NCBI RefSeq assembly: GCF_038396785.1
Contig: NZ_CP151087.1
Coordinates: forward strand, 5,022,001-5,086,000
Direction of reading: 5' to 3'
From: Sphingobacterium thalpophilum
GTDB taxonomy: Bacteria; Bacteroidota; Bacteroidia; Sphingobacteriales; Sphingobacteriaceae
DNA length: 64,000 bases
In this document: positions 24,807 through 34,063 of the stretch, in pieces
Numbering within the stretch: position 1 is the stretch's first letter
Layout of the letters: every line of letters begins with the position of its first letter
Notes under the pieces: generated by a model
The model's input: the letters and a program-made list of their open reading frames with translations, nothing else
What the model was told of the DNA's origin: nothing
Database searches by the model: none
Program-made: the position numbers and the translations under genes

Positions 24807-27278
24807 ATGAACAAACTCGGGAAGATAGGTCTCTGTTTTGTTTTGACCTATGCTTCTACTGTTTTAGATGGACAAGCCCAAGAACGCAAAGCTCCGGCTT
24901 ATCCATTGATTACGCACAACCCCAATTTTAGTATATGGTCCATGACGGATCAGCTTCATGCGTCGACAACGAAACACTGGACAGACGCTGATCATTCGCT
25001 GTTGGGCTTAATTGATGTTGATGGTAATATTTATCGTTTTCTTGGCAAAGAAGAGCCTAGTTATGCGGTTATTCTACCGACTTCGGAAGATAAATCGTAT
25101 ACGGTACAATATACTGAATCAAAACCTCAAGGCAGCTGGGAGTCTTCCGCTTATAATACGAATACGTGGAAATCAGGACTTGCACCCATCGGTGATGATG
25201 CGCAACAGGTAAAGACGCTTTGGAAATCGGACGATATCTGGGTGAGACGTGAGTTTTCCGTAACGGATCCGAAGAGCATCAATGAGCTGTTTTTAAAACT
25301 CAATCATGATGATAATATAGACGTATTTTTGAATGGGAAAAAGGTTTACGAAAAGGTAGGTTGGACTAACAGCTTTCACTATTTACCGATTGACAAGGCG
25401 AATTTGAAGGCCGGGCAAAATCATATTGCCATCCATTTGAAGAATAGTGCTGGCGGTCGTTACCTGGATTTTGGCTTGGTCGACAGGCTTAAAGAGCGTG
25501 GACCGAAAATTCAGGAAGTCGTGCAAAAAGATGTCGAAATAACAGCGACGCGCACGGTCTATAATTTTCAGGCCGGTAAGGTGGATCTGAAACTAAGCTT
25601 TACGTCGCCTTTGCTTATGGATGATCTGAATTTATTGGCTCGACCGGTAAGCTATATCACGTATAACGTAAAAGCAAACGATGGCAAGCAGCATGCGGTT
25701 AAGGTTTTTCTAAGTGCATCCACAAATATTGCGGTGTATAAGCCTTCACAGGAAGTAACCGCCGATAAATATGAAACGGCAAAATTGTCGGTACTAAAAG
25801 CGGGAACGGTCGAACAGCCTATTTTGCAGAAAGGTGCCGATGATATGCGGATAGACTGGGGGTATTTTTATGTTGCTTCGCCAAAGCAGGATAAAACGCA
25901 ACAGTTTATTAGTCCGAGGGGCGCAGCCGTCGACGCCTTTAGAAAGGGAACAGCGACCGCTCCAAAAAAAACTGTTAAGGGTACCTCACTTGCGCTGAAC
26001 ACGGTCATTCCGTTTGGTAATGTGGGGGCGAAAGCGGAGGAGCGTTTTGTTGAGGTAGGCTACGATGAAATTTATGCGATTCAGTATTTCAAAAATAACC
26101 TGCGACCATGGTGGAACAATTCTGGCAAAGAAACGATGGAAAATCAGCTGACTTTGGCTGCAGATGAGTATCGTAATGTGCTCGATAAGTGCGTGGCATT
26201 CGACAAAGCGGTTTATGCGGATGCGCTAAAATCGGGTGGAAAAGAATATGCACATCTTAGTGTACTAGCTTATCGCCAAAGTATAGCAGCGCATACCTTG
26301 GTGAAAAGTCCACAAAATGAACTGCTATGGCTTTCCAAAGAAAATAATAGTGGTGGTTTTATCAATACGGTGGATGTTACTTATCCTTCAGCACCATTGT
26401 ATTTGATCTATAATCCGGAGTTGTTGAAAGGGATGTTAACTGGAATATTTTATTTTAGCGAGAGCGGTAAATACCCGTATCCTTGGGCGGCTCACGATTT
26501 GGGTACGTATCCATTGGCCAATGGTCAAACCTATGGCGAGCCTATGCCTGTGGAGGAATCGGGCAATATGATTATTTTAACTGCAGCAATCGCGAAAGTG
26601 CAAGGGAATGGGGACTATGCGAGGAAGCATTGGAAAACATTGACAACTTGGGTAGATTATCTCGTTAAAGATGGCTTTGACCCTAAAACGCAGCTCTGCA
26701 CAGACGATTTTGCTGGTCATCTTGCACGAAATGCCAATTTATCTGTTAAAGCTATTGTGGGTATTGCCTGTTATGCGCAGCTAGCGGAGGCCATTGGTGA
26801 AACTGCAATCGCAAAAAAATACCGTGTAATTGCCGAGGAAATGGTCCCGAAATGGATGGAAATGGCAGATGCGGGCGACCATTACGCGCTGACATTTGAC
26901 GATAAAAATACCTGGAGTCAAAAATATAATTTGATCTGGGACAAAGTGTTGGGATTGAATCTGTTTCCGCAAAAAGTGTATGATACGGAAATTAAGTATT
27001 ACCTGACCAAGCAAAATAGATTCGGCATACCATTGGATAGCCGTAAGGCCTACACCAAAAATGACTGGATTCTTTGGACAGCATCATTTGCTCCGTCAAA
27101 AGAAGCATTTGAAGCTTTGGTGAAACCGGTCTATAATCATGCGATTCAAACGGAATCCCGTGTCCCATTAAATGATTTTTATGATTCGACTACGGGGATC
27201 CGTGAAAACTTTAAGGCGCGTAGTGTTGTTGGAGGTTTTTACATGAAACTTTTAGTGGATATAATGAAACAAAAATAA
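24807..27278 (+). CDS. Glutaminase-family protein (DUF4965/DUF1793 type)
   Basis: An 823-residue secreted protein of the GtaA-like family common in Bacteroidota. A signal peptide ends near GQAQ (about residue 28). An N-terminal DUF4964-like segment (PLITHNPNFSIWSMTDQL) is followed by a beta-rich region with a galactose-binding-like portion (INELFLKLNHDDNIDVFLNGKKV), then the DUF4965 (6-hairpin) part with YRQSIAAHTLV and the all-alpha DUF1793 end (WILWTASFAP, PLNDFYDSTTG). Fungal members are called glutaminases; the bacterial activity is not firmly known. I chose the Met at 24807, at the signal peptide, instead of 24774. It is monocistronic with a terminator at 27340. Confidence 0.88.
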   Translation: MNKLGKIGLCFVLTYASTVLDGQAQERKAPAYPLITHNPNFSIWSMTDQLHASTTKHWTDADHSLLGLIDVDGNIYRFLGKEEPSYAVILPTSEDKSYTVQYTESKPQGSWESSAYNTNTWKSGLAPIGDDAQQVKTLWKSDDIWVRREFSVTDPKSINELFLKLNHDDNIDVFLNGKKVYEKVGWTNSFHYLPIDKANLKAGQNHIAIHLKNSAGGRYLDFGLVDRLKERGPKIQEVVQKDVEITATRTVYNFQAGKVDLKLSFTSPLLMDDLNLLARPVSYITYNVKANDGKQHAVKVFLSASTNIAVYKPSQEVTADKYETAKLSVLKAGTVEQPILQKGADDMRIDWGYFYVASPKQDKTQQFISPRGAAVDAFRKGTATAPKKTVKGTSLALNTVIPFGNVGAKAEERFVEVGYDEIYAIQYFKNNLRPWWNNSGKETMENQLTLAADEYRNVLDKCVAFDKAVYADALKSGGKEYAHLSVLAYRQSIAAHTLVKSPQNELLWLSKENNSGGFINTVDVTYPSAPLYLIYNPELLKGMLTGIFYFSESGKYPYPWAAHDLGTYPLANGQTYGEPMPVEESGNMIILTAAIAKVQGNGDYARKHWKTLTTWVDYLVKDGFDPKTQLCTDDFAGHLARNANLSVKAIVGIACYAQLAEAIGETAIAKKYRVIAEEMVPKWMEMADAGDHYALTFDDKNTWSQKYNLIWDKVLGLNLFPQKVYDTEIKYYLTKQNRFGIPLDSRKAYTKNDWILWTASFAPSKEAFEALVKPVYNHAIQTESRVPLNDFYDSTTGIRENFKARSVVGGFYMKLLVDIMKQK

Positions 27279-27339
27279 ATAATGTCAATGAGCAGGGGGA
27301 GAACCTGAAATGAAATTTAGTTTGTGTTTAGTTAATAAG

Positions 27340-27369
27340 ACGGCGGGCAATTATAGGATTGCTCGCCGT
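27340..27369. terminator. Hairpin terminator
   Basis: Stem 27340-27351 with 27358-27369 (12 bp with one G-T wobble), 6-nt loop, followed by TTGTTT on plus. It ends the glutaminase-family gene and lies 4 bp from the end of the convergent DUF1062 pseudogene. Confidence 0.8.
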
Positions 27370-27373
27370 TTGT

Positions 27374-27909
27374 TTATCGGGTTATGCGTTTCAATGCTTC
27401 GCATGATATTTTCACAATATCCTCATGTTTGATGCGATGTTTTTTTTCTAGAAATTTTCCATGTACAGTAATTGCCTGCATAGTGATGAGTCGGTCAAGC
27501 TGCTTGGATGATAGTTTTAAACAGTTACGAATGACGGTGGATAGTTTGAGCTGAAAGCTGGATGCATAGATGACTTTGAAGAATAAGGTGTCTTCGTTTG
27601 TGCTGTGCAAATTTTCAATGAACAGCTGTTCATACTGTATTTCATATTTGATGGTATCGAAATCTGCTTCAACATTGTTCTTTTTTCTGATTTCTGTTGA
27701 AAAAGCGTATTGTCATGCTAGCTCCCTGTTGTTTTCCTGAAATCTATGAAACAGTTCCTTATTGATGGATTCGGGGCTTGTATTTTTTTCTGTGCATTCA
27801 TTCTGAACTTTTCACTGCAGTAGAACCTATCACTATCACAATGGCTGCAGGATCTTTTGAGAAGGGGAGTGTTGTGTGCTTCGATCTCCCAGATATATTC
27901 TTTTCGCAT
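27374..27909 (-). pseudogene. DUF1062 protein, multiple lesions
   Basis: The N-terminus (MRKEYIWEIEAHNTPLLKRS, then CSHCDSDRFYCSEKFRMNAQKK) and the C-terminus (EDTLFFKVIYASSFQLKLST, IRNCLKLSSKQLDRLITMQA) are clear DUF1062 parts. After codon 43 an internal deletion removes the expected WLIYRC-type zinc-binding strand and shifts the frame into SPESINKELFHRFQENNREL. That frame then meets a TGA at about 27714-27716 before QYAFSTEIRKKNN. At least two lesions are needed to explain this, so the gene is dead. Function of the family is unknown; it may bind zinc through its CxxC pairs. Confidence 0.8.
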
Positions 27910-28300
27910 GAGTTGTAGTCGCGCTTAATATTCTTTATTTGATTTTTGATGTTATCGACGATATTGGAAAGGATGGGATACGGTATTTTAAATACTGAAA
28001 TAGCATAAAAATACTCTCCTGAGCTAACAATACCGAGAATAATAGGGTGAAATGAAAACCTGTTCGGATAGGAGTTACCCGAATAAAAGAATAATTAGCC
28101 TGTGGTTTGTGAGGCTAAATTATGCGACTATAAATTTGAAAATTGTGTTCAAAACGCTATTTCGTTGGTTTATAAACGAATTTAATTAATTTAATTGATT
28201 TTCCATGGATAACGAATGAAATTGCGCTACAATTTATATCCTATCTTGATATTAGATGACAAGTTGAATGCGCTGCAGTTTGTTTAAATAATATAAATCG
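27910..28300. other. Intergenic region, 391 bp
   Basis: AT-rich sequence with no recognisable coding remnant on either strand. It lies downstream of the histidine kinase gene (28301) and upstream of the DUF1062 pseudogene. No strong hairpin was seen. Confidence 0.5.
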
Positions 28301-30220
28301 TTAATAGGTAATTGGAATAAGAAGTGTGACCTTAGTGCCAGCAGTTGGGTCTTTGGTGGTCTGAACACTCGCTTTTTTTCCTAACAATTGCATACGTTCG
28401 CGACTGATTGTTCCAGAGAGTGAACGATGTGTAATTTCAGGAATGTCTGGATTGACTTTACCGCTATCTTTAATCGTCACCCGTAGGATATCTGCAGACA
28501 ACGCAAACTGGATGTCAATACTACCATCGCCCGTTTCGAGGTTTATACCGTGCAGAATTGCATTTTCAACATAGGGTTGTATCAGCATTGGCGGTAGCAT
28601 GACTGCACTTAAATCTTGATCTTCAGGTTGTGTGATGTGGTAATGAAAAGCATCTTCAAAACGCATTTGCTGTAAGATCAAATAGTTTTCTAGGGTTTCA
28701 AGTTCCTCATTTAATGGAACGAGGTTTTCACGGCTTAATTCGAGATTGCTACGTAATAGTCGGCTGAAACGGTTCAAATATTTGATGGCATTTTCTTTTT
28801 TATCCAGGCGCATGAAGCTCTGTACAGCGGAAAGGGTATTGAAAATAAAGTGCGGTTCCATCTGTGTGCGCAACAACTGCTGCTGCAATAAAACCTTTTC
28901 TTTCTCTTGCCTGGAGCGTCGCTGGCGAAAACTGTAATATAGGAAGAAAAGTATGATGATCAATAGAATAACCGCCAAGGAGGAAATGATCAGTCCTAAA
29001 CGATTTTGTTGTAGCTGAAGTTTATTGATCTTGATATTTTCGTTCAGTATACGAATAGACTGATCTTTCGCCTGGAGTTGATATAGGGCATTCATTTCTG
29101 CGATCGCTTGTGTATTCTCCGATTGGTAAATACCCCTTTGTAATTGCACAAGGTGATTTAGTACGTCTATAGCTGCTTTATCTTTTCCTTGCAGGCGATA
29201 GACGGCTGCGAGACTGTTTTGAAATGTAATTTCGTTGTTGGGAAAGATCAATTTGGGAAACTGCGCTTTAAGTTTGCTGGCTTTTTGGATGAATTTTTCT
29301 CCCAATGCCGGTTTATTTAATGAAACATAGATTGCGGCTACATTACTGTAATCTACAAATAAATTGTTCATCAGTATAGAGGACGCTGTCTGTTGGTGCA
29401 AGCGTTCATCTATTGCTATTTTTAGCAACTCGTAATGTAAAATGGAATCTGGTTTCTTAGCCGTTTCATAGTATTGGATCTTCGAATCGTAAAGAAAACT
29501 AATGTTGTATTTGTCTGGATTTTTAGTGTGTAATTCTTCGAGTTGATGAAGGAAGGGGGCAATATCTTCTGCTGGCCGTTGTAAGGTGTTCAGCGTCTGT
29601 ATCATTTGTACCAATACGCGTTGTCGGTTAATATGTCCTTCCGGTAGTGAATCAATTAGGGGGAGTACCGAACGATTCATTTTTTCGGCAAGGTTATACT
29701 GGAAGGAGCTCAAGTTGTTTTGGGCAGCGGACAATAATATCGCTGATTTTGCTTCGGTTGACAGTCCTGCAGCGGTATCCGACAAAACAATCGTGGCGGC
29801 TTTGTTATAATAATAGCCCGCTTCGCGTTGTTTTGCTTCTATGCTACGGATGTTTCCTATGCCATTGTAAATAAGTGCTTTGTATTTTGCGTTTCCAGTG
29901 GTGGGTTCTATGAGTTCAAGCGCCTGTTGAACAAAAAAAAGAGCCGAATCTTGACCGCTCATAGCATAGAGTCGTGCCAGGTAATATTTTACACGGGCAG
30001 CGAGTACCGTGTCTTTTTTTACGATGGAATTTTGGTCTAAAGTTAACCAGGCCTGTTTGATGGAATCTCCATTTGCTGCAGTTAATTTTTGGTCTTCGAG
30101 CGTTTTAATCTGTGCAGCAATAGCATCATGGTCGGGCAATAATCCGTCTTTCTTTCGAGCGCAAGCGATAAAAAACAAAGGCAGTAGTAGCCAAGGGAAA
30201 ATGCGGTTCAGTGCGCTCAT
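28301..30220 (-). CDS. TPR-containing LytS-type sensor histidine kinase
   Basis: A 639-residue kinase. The N-terminus is a signal with a lipobox-like FIAC (Cys20). Then about 370 residues of TPR-like helical repeats face the periplasm (DSALFFVQQALELIEPTTGN, YKALIYNGIGNI). A single membrane helix lies near residues 403-425 (LGLIISSLAVILLIIILFFL). The cytoplasmic His_kinase domain has TQMEPHFIFNTLSAVQSFM with the phospho-His and LPPMLIQPYVENAILHGI as N-box. It overlaps the stop of its response regulator gene by 4 bp. The signal is unknown; the TPR domain suggests sensing through a protein partner. Confidence 0.92.
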   Translation of the reverse strand: MSALNRIFPWLLLPLFFIACARKKDGLLPDHDAIAAQIKTLEDQKLTAANGDSIKQAWLTLDQNSIVKKDTVLAARVKYYLARLYAMSGQDSALFFVQQALELIEPTTGNAKYKALIYNGIGNIRSIEAKQREAGYYYNKAATIVLSDTAAGLSTEAKSAILLSAAQNNLSSFQYNLAEKMNRSVLPLIDSLPEGHINRQRVLVQMIQTLNTLQRPAEDIAPFLHQLEELHTKNPDKYNISFLYDSKIQYYETAKKPDSILHYELLKIAIDERLHQQTASSILMNNLFVDYSNVAAIYVSLNKPALGEKFIQKASKLKAQFPKLIFPNNEITFQNSLAAVYRLQGKDKAAIDVLNHLVQLQRGIYQSENTQAIAEMNALYQLQAKDQSIRILNENIKINKLQLQQNRLGLIISSLAVILLIIILFFLYYSFRQRRSRQEKEKVLLQQQLLRTQMEPHFIFNTLSAVQSFMRLDKKENAIKYLNRFSRLLRSNLELSRENLVPLNEELETLENYLILQQMRFEDAFHYHITQPEDQDLSAVMLPPMLIQPYVENAILHGINLETGDGSIDIQFALSADILRVTIKDSGKVNPDIPEITHRSLSGTISRERMQLLGKKASVQTTKDPTAGTKVTLLIPITY

Positions 30221-30960
30221 TTTTCTGGGAAAAGCTGATTTAAGATCGAATTTTTTCTGCGTGATGAAATTGGAATTTCCTCTTTGTTCTTTAAGACAAT
30301 ATACTCGGAACGATTGACACCAGAAATATGCGACCTGTTGACAAGATAAGATTGATGGGTGCGTAAGAAATAAGGCTGTGGCAATAACTCTTCATAATAT
30401 TTGAGGGGTTTAGAGATTAACTCTTTGGTACCATCATTTAAAAAGAAAAAAGTATAGGGACCGTCTCCTTTGCAGTATACGATGTTGTGAACAGGGACGA
30501 TACGTACATGCTGTATGGAAGACAAAGCAATGCTTTCGGGAAGTTCGTTGGCATGTAAAGCTTCTTGTGCCATTGATAAACGTCGCATCCATTGGGGATT
30601 GTTTTCGCTTTTACGCCGGTAACGTTCTAAGGCTTCGTTTAGTTCGGTTTGATCGACCGGTTTCAAGAGATAATCCAAAGCACCGTATTTGATGGCTTTG
30701 ATTGCAAAATGATTGTAGGCCGTAATGAAAATAATATTCTGTGGAATAACGGTTAGCTTTTTTAGGATGTCAAATGCTGTACCATCACGGAGCTGAATAT
30801 CCATGAGTATAACGTCTGGTTGTTTCTCTTCAATCAATTTTACAGCATTTGTCACCGTATCGCTCCAGCCAACAAGTTCAACGTCAGTTTCCTGTTGGAC
30901 CAAATAGCTGATTTCTTTGCGTACGGCGGGTTCATCCTCGATAATGGCTACTTTGATCAT
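30217..30960 (-). CDS. LytTR family response regulator
   Basis: A 247-residue regulator with receiver domain (acidic residues Glu8-Asp9, phospho-acceptor Asp54 in VILMDIQLRDG, Lys in LLKPVDQ) and LytTR DNA-binding domain (about 140-243: IVPVHNIVYCKGDGPYT, FLRTHQSYLVNRSHI). It is the first gene of a two-gene operon with the TPR histidine kinase, with 4-bp overlap. The gene order is the reverse of the pair at 14-15.8 kb. Confidence 0.94.
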   Translation of the reverse strand: MIKVAIIEDEPAVRKEISYLVQQETDVELVGWSDTVTNAVKLIEEKQPDVILMDIQLRDGTAFDILKKLTVIPQNIIFITAYNHFAIKAIKYGALDYLLKPVDQTELNEALERYRRKSENNPQWMRRLSMAQEALHANELPESIALSSIQHVRIVPVHNIVYCKGDGPYTFFFLNDGTKELISKPLKYYEELLPQPYFLRTHQSYLVNRSHISGVNRSEYIVLKNKEEIPISSRRKNSILNQLFPEK

Positions 30961-31147
30961 TTATCAATACTTTATAGTCTATAAAAATAATAATTGTAAG
31001 TAAGGAAACTGAATCCATTTACAATTCGTTGCAATTATTTACAATCTGGACTCCGGGTTCGAACAACGGTGAATTGGATTTGATCATTTAAAATTCCAAA
31101 TAGCAGTTGAAATTTTTATATTTAGTATTGTATAGACCACTCGTAAT

Positions 31148-31801
31148 ATGGAAGCTCAAAAGTCATTAAAATCGGTTTTTGCTGGTAGCATTGGTTTGAT
31201 TACCTTGTTTGCAGTCGTTGGGCAATTTGTATTAAGTGCTCTTGTCTCGAAGCTCGGTCGCGTGGAATATATAGTTCAGTTTTTTAGTTATTTTACAATT
31301 CTAGGTAATGTAATGGTTCTGCTATGCTGTTTTTTTACTGTTTTCTGGTCAAAAAGTCGAATAGGCCTATTTTTTACTAAACCCGAAAGCATTACTGCCG
31401 TAACATTATACATTCTTATTGTCGGCATTATCTATAATACCCTTCTCCGCTTTCTGTCGCATCCACAGGGTTTGTCAATGGTGGTTGACGAGTTATTACA
31501 TGTGGTCACTCCTTTGAGTTTTTTCCTCTTTTGGTGGCGTTTTTTGAGCAAGGAAACAATCCGTTGGAGTCATCTTTTTTATTGGTTGATCTTTCCATTA
31601 ACCTATCTTTTTTATACGTTGTGGCATGGTTCGTTTTCTGGATTTTATCCGTATCCTTTTGTCAATGTTTCCGAATTGGGGATGGACAGGGTTATTTTGA
31701 ACAGCTTTGGAGTAACCTTGGTTTTTGTCGTCATTGGTGCATTATTGATTATTTTGGGCAAGTGGCAAAACAGGCAGAGGTCTAAACGGATTAAAAAATA
31801 A
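31148..31801 (+). CDS. Pr6Pr family membrane protein
   Basis: A 217-residue protein with six predicted membrane helices, ending in a basic tail (KWQNRQRSKRIKK). Family marks are the third-helix region with YNTLLR, the conserved HVVTPLSFFLFWW (about residues 117-129) with a His often conserved in this group, and YPYPFVNVSELG (about 173-184). It belongs to the FAR-17a/AIG1-like Pr6Pr group; bacterial roles are unknown. It stands alone after a divergent promoter region shared with the LytTR gene. Confidence 0.85.
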   Translation: MEAQKSLKSVFAGSIGLITLFAVVGQFVLSALVSKLGRVEYIVQFFSYFTILGNVMVLLCCFFTVFWSKSRIGLFFTKPESITAVTLYILIVGIIYNTLLRFLSHPQGLSMVVDELLHVVTPLSFFLFWWRFLSKETIRWSHLFYWLIFPLTYLFYTLWHGSFSGFYPYPFVNVSELGMDRVILNSFGVTLVFVVIGALLIILGKWQNRQRSKRIKK

Positions 31802-31871
31802 GAAAACTCAAAGCTCTTCGATATTGTTATATCACAAAACGGCGTTTATTTTTTACTTTAAATGAATTGAA

Positions 31872-32393
31872 ATGGTTATACGATTTTCTATCTGTGTCTC
31901 TTTGGTATTATGTACGATATGTTGTTTTGGTCAAGTTGATGTTGATAAAATGCGAGCCGAGTACGCTACTGCTGTTAAAAACAAGAAACTCTGTGAAGCG
32001 AATCTGAAACTACTGGAAAGAGCTGCCAATTCAGCAACGGAGAAGGGATACCTCGCTGCTTATGAAATATTATGGGCGAAACATATGGGCAATCCCTTTA
32101 CAAAATTAGGTCAATTCAAGAAAGGGAAAAAGCTTCTGGAGGAAATGATCATGAAATATCCCGATAATATCGATTTACGTTTTATTCGTTGGAGTGTACA
32201 GACACATGCGCCCTCTTTTTTAAGCTATGGTAAAGATCGATTGCGGGACAAGGAATATTTGGTGCGCAACTTACATAAATTGCCCAATCCTAAGGGGCGA
32301 GAGGTGATCTATACGTATTTAAAAGAAGCAAATAGTTATCTCAAAGGCGAGCATGTCTTTTCACAAGCCGAATTGAATGAGCTCGCTAAGTAA
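31872..32393 (+). CDS. Hypothetical exported protein
   Basis: A 173-residue protein with a signal peptide (IRFSICVSLVLCTICCFGQ, cleavage near residue 21). The mature part is helical, with TPR-like pairs (LKLLERAANSATEKGYLAAY, LGQFKKGKKLLEEMIMKYPD). I do not recognise a named family, but the same sort of small helical exported protein is common in Sphingobacteriaceae. It follows the Pr6Pr gene by 70 bp. Confidence 0.78.
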   Translation: MVIRFSICVSLVLCTICCFGQVDVDKMRAEYATAVKNKKLCEANLKLLERAANSATEKGYLAAYEILWAKHMGNPFTKLGQFKKGKKLLEEMIMKYPDNIDLRFIRWSVQTHAPSFLSYGKDRLRDKEYLVRNLHKLPNPKGREVIYTYLKEANSYLKGEHVFSQAELNELAK

Positions 32394-32395
32394 CA

Positions 32396-32427
32396 AGCGA
32401 TCCATATAATGAGCGATCCATATAAGG
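32396..32427. repeat. 16-bp tandem duplication, one mismatch
   Basis: AGCGATCCATATAATG at 32396-32411 is followed directly by AGCGATCCATATAAGG at 32412-32427. It begins 3 bp after the stop codon of the exported protein gene. Confidence 0.88.
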
Positions 32428-32541
32428 TATGGTCATTCCGTTGCTTATTCATTGATGCTGCATAAAAATCTTCGCATAGGTCAAGTTTTTTTTGGATGAA
32501 AATTTTCAACTTTGCATGATCAATAGCAATTAAACTTTAAA

Positions 32542-32949
32542 ATGATGAAACAGATATTTATTAATCTCGTCGTAGCCGATGTGAATAAGTCAATGGATTT
32601 TTATACACAATTGGGCTTTACGAATAATCCTCAGTTTTCCGACGAACAAGGCAAATGTATGGTTTGGAGTGAGCATATTTTTGTGATGCTTTTATCTCCG
32701 GATAAATTTAAAACATTTACAGAAAAACCGCTTGCAGATACAAAAAAACAGATTGCAGCACTACTTTCACTTTCTGTTTCTGGTTTGGATCGTGTGAACG
32801 AAATTGTTGATAATGGATTGAAAGCCGGAGGCATTGAACCAACGCCAATGAAAGACTACGGTTTTATGCAACAGCGAAGTATTGAAGATTTTGACGGTCA
32901 TACCTGGGAGATATTTTATATGGATATGAGCAAATTTCCAGCGGCATAG
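32542..32949 (+). CDS. VOC family protein (glyoxalase-like)
   Basis: A 135-residue VOC protein. It opens with KQIFINLVVADVNKSMDFYTQLGF and closes with RSIEDFDGHTWEIFYMDMS, whose Glu is the typical last ligand. The first-ligand His is replaced by Asn in FINLVV, so it may not bind metal like true glyoxalases. Start may be Met1 or Met2. Substrate unknown. A weak hairpin with a T-rich tail follows at 32982. Confidence 0.85.
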   Translation: MMKQIFINLVVADVNKSMDFYTQLGFTNNPQFSDEQGKCMVWSEHIFVMLLSPDKFKTFTEKPLADTKKQIAALLSLSVSGLDRVNEIVDNGLKAGGIEPTPMKDYGFMQQRSIEDFDGHTWEIFYMDMSKFPAA

Positions 32950-32981
32950 AAATCATATCGGAATAATCGGTTATCGTAAAA

Positions 32982-33003
32982 TCCCTTGAAGTCATGTAAG
33001 GGA
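32982..33003 (+). terminator. Weak hairpin with T-rich tail
   Basis: Stem TCCCTT (32982-32987) and AAGGGA (32998-33003), 10-nt loop, followed by CTTTTTATTTT. Likely terminates the VOC gene. Confidence 0.5.
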
Positions 33004-33497
33004 CTTTTTATTTTGTTGTTAAGGGTAGCGAAGTAGCTGAATGCCGACCATTGCTGATGCCGATTTTTTTAGCGGTGCCACGAATATTAAACCATCGGAT
33101 GCGAATTATAGTTGTGCCTTGCGAAAAGCTGGGCTAGGGCTTACATTTGACAACATATCCGTTTGCTGTTTAGATAAACGGATTGAAATGATAAAACGGA
33201 CTCTGACATAGCGTAATTAATGCTGTCTTAATGATTATTTCTAATACTATAATGCGAAATTATGTATTATTATTTATACTTCAAATGTGGTATTGCATTC
33301 ATTCCAAATTGCTGATTCCCGATGACTATGACGCGACAACTATGACGATACATGCCTGCAATTGAGTAAGCCACAATTGTATTAAAGCAACACATGATCC
33401 TATTCATTTCAATGTGGCCTTATGCGCAAGTAGGGTATCAAAATATAAGTTTCGCGAGTAGCATTTCCGTAATGGTGCTTAAAATATAAGAATAGAA
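33004..33497. other. Intergenic region, about 490 bp
   Basis: No gene is recognised. Frames of 56 codons (from 33041) and 37 codons (from 33252) exist on plus, but neither resembles a known protein. The stretch may hold decayed sequence. Confidence 0.45.
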
Positions 33498-33857
33498 CTA
33501 CAGTAGTTCAGCTATTCTATTTTCTAAATCTTCTAGATCAAAAGGCTTGGCGAGATAGCTGTCTGCTCCAGCTTGTTGGGCTAGTGTTTCGATATCGGTG
33601 TTTGCGGAGAGGTAGATAACAGGGATGTCTCGATATAAAGGATGTTTTTTGAGCAGACGAGTGGCCTCTACACCACCTATTTTTGGAATCCAATTGTCCA
33701 TCAAGATTAAATCTGGACGTACCTCTTCAACCTTTTCGATGATATCGTGAGAGGTTTCTGAAACGGCCATATTATAGCCGTTTGTTTCAAGGATTATTGT
33801 GCATATTTCAAGGACATGTTTATCATCGTCCAACATCAGTATTGTTTTATTTGGCAT
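33498..33857 (-). CDS. Single-domain response regulator
   Basis: A 119-residue protein that is only a CheY-like receiver domain. The acidic cluster is Asp10-Asp11-Asp12, the phospho-acceptor is Asp54 (LILMDNWIPKIGG), the Thr/Ser switch is in IYLSANTD and the Lys is in SYLAKPFD. No output domain follows. No kinase gene is adjacent, so it is an orphan that probably acts by protein contact or in a phosphorelay. Confidence 0.92.
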   Translation of the reverse strand: MPNKTILMLDDDKHVLEICTIILETNGYNMAVSETSHDIIEKVEEVRPDLILMDNWIPKIGGVEATRLLKKHPLYRDIPVIYLSANTDIETLAQQAGADSYLAKPFDLEDLENRIAELL

Positions 33858-34063
33858 GTTTTCGTTTAAAAAAAAGGTGGAGCTAAATTAACTAAAAAGC
33901 CTTAGGGGAAGCATGGGTAAAATACCGATTCTAATAAGTAGAAATCCCCATTTTTAGGCTCAATGGAAGATAGTTTTGTGATGAGACGAATCGTCCGAGT
34001 TTGAACTTTCAAAATTAATATTATCTTTATGGTATAATCAATAACCAATTCATCTTATTGCTC

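Noticed and set aside
33041..33211. 56-codon plus frame after the VOC gene
   Set aside because: No recognisable family, no ribosome-binding site and no conserved features; cannot be separated from chance.
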